From assembly GCA_013695405.1 (NCBI GenBank), contig JACDAO010000618.1:1-6704 (forward strand): 6,704 nucleotides of DNA, read 5' to 3'. Under the pieces are notes generated by a model, which saw only the letters and a list, made by a program, of their open reading frames with translations, was not told the origin of the DNA and did no database searches. The translations under genes and the position numbers were made by a program. Shown piece by piece: positions 6,584 through 6,704 of this stretch. Each line of letters begins with the position of its first letter. Position 1 is the stretch's first letter. This stretch comes from Acidobacteriota bacterium (GTDB lineage: Bacteria; Acidobacteriota; Vicinamibacteria; Vicinamibacterales; Vicinamibacteraceae).

Positions 6584-6704
6584 TGTCCCGTCTTGGAAGT
6601 CATGTTAACGCGACCGACGGATCGCCTTCTTGATGATGTCTGCGGGCTCGCGTGTCCAGATGAACGGCGTGGGGTTGGTGTTCCACCGATCGATGTACTG
6701 CTGG
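6583..6704 (-). mobile_element. Left edge of an IS630-family insertion sequence (partial)
   Basis: An IS630-type transposase end is read leftward from the window edge and stops at 6605. IS630/Tc1 elements insert at TA and duplicate it. The TA at 6581-6582, followed by GTGTCCCGTCTTGGAAG, is the nearest plausible junction, which would put the terminal inverted repeat at about 6583-6604. The other end is outside the window, so the repeat and the TA duplication cannot be confirmed. The exact boundary is inference. Confidence 0.6.
6605..6704 (-). CDS. IS630-family transposase, C-terminal fragment (runs off the right edge)
   Basis: The minus strand is open from the edge to a TAA (plus 6605-6607), giving 32 residues that begin QQYIDRWNTNPTPFIWTREP and end in KKAIRRSR. 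The string W-N-x-N-P-x-P-F-x-W-T is the conserved tail of IS630-type DDE transposases, just past the last catalytic acidic residue. The catalytic residues lie outside the window. The stop being only some 20 bp from the presumed end of the element is normal for this family. Whether the copy is intact cannot be judged. Confidence 0.8.
   Translation of the reverse strand, partial: QQYIDRWNTNPTPFIWTREPADIIKKAIRRSR

Overview
The window is GC-rich bacterial DNA packed almost entirely with two-component and chemotaxis-type signalling genes. It has two histidine kinases, four receiver domains in four different architectures, a CheX-type phosphatase and an HDOD protein. Codon third positions are strongly G/C, and GTG starts are used beside ATG. 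The mix of GAF-kinase-receiver hybrids, NtrC-type regulators, CheX and HDOD fits a free-living, signalling-rich bacterium such as an Acidobacteriota (Vicinamibacteria-like) or a deltaproteobacterial/myxococcal lineage. That placement is inference only; nothing here fixes the taxon.

Layout, left to right: (1) 1-105 (+), the last 34 residues of a protein resembling a TPR/periplasmic assembly protein tail. Four bases later comes (2) 110-1819 (+), a soluble GAF-HisKA-HATPase-REC hybrid kinase. Its 3' end overlaps by 29 bp, tail to tail, with a minus-strand operon read from right to left: (3) 3555-3190 CheY, (4) 3169-2654 CheX, (5) 2657-1791 HDOD. CheX and HDOD share an ATGA overlap. (6) 3672-4409 (+) is a minimal histidine kinase without a sensor domain, transcribed divergently from cheY across a 116-bp gap holding two overlapping 12-bp palindromes. 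(7) 5868-4453 (-) is a complete NtrC-family sigma54 activator, convergent with the small kinase. (8) 6056-6583 (+) is a receiver plus coiled-coil protein, divergent from the NtrC gene across a 187-bp gap with candidate promoters on both strands and three 6-4-6 inverted repeats. (9) 6605 to the right edge (-) is the C-terminal end of an IS630-type transposase, whose element appears to abut or form the stop codon of gene 8.

Working model (inference): the small kinase and the CheY-CheX-HDOD operon form a CheA-independent module. The kinase, or the GAF hybrid kinase, would phosphorylate CheY, CheX would remove the phosphate, and the HDOD protein would be the output or scaffold. The NtrC-type activator and the stand-alone receiver form a second, divergently arranged pair that probably shares control through the dyads between them. 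No adjacent kinase is obviously dedicated to the NtrC protein, and no convincing sigma54 promoter is visible in the window. No tRNA, rRNA or CRISPR array was seen.
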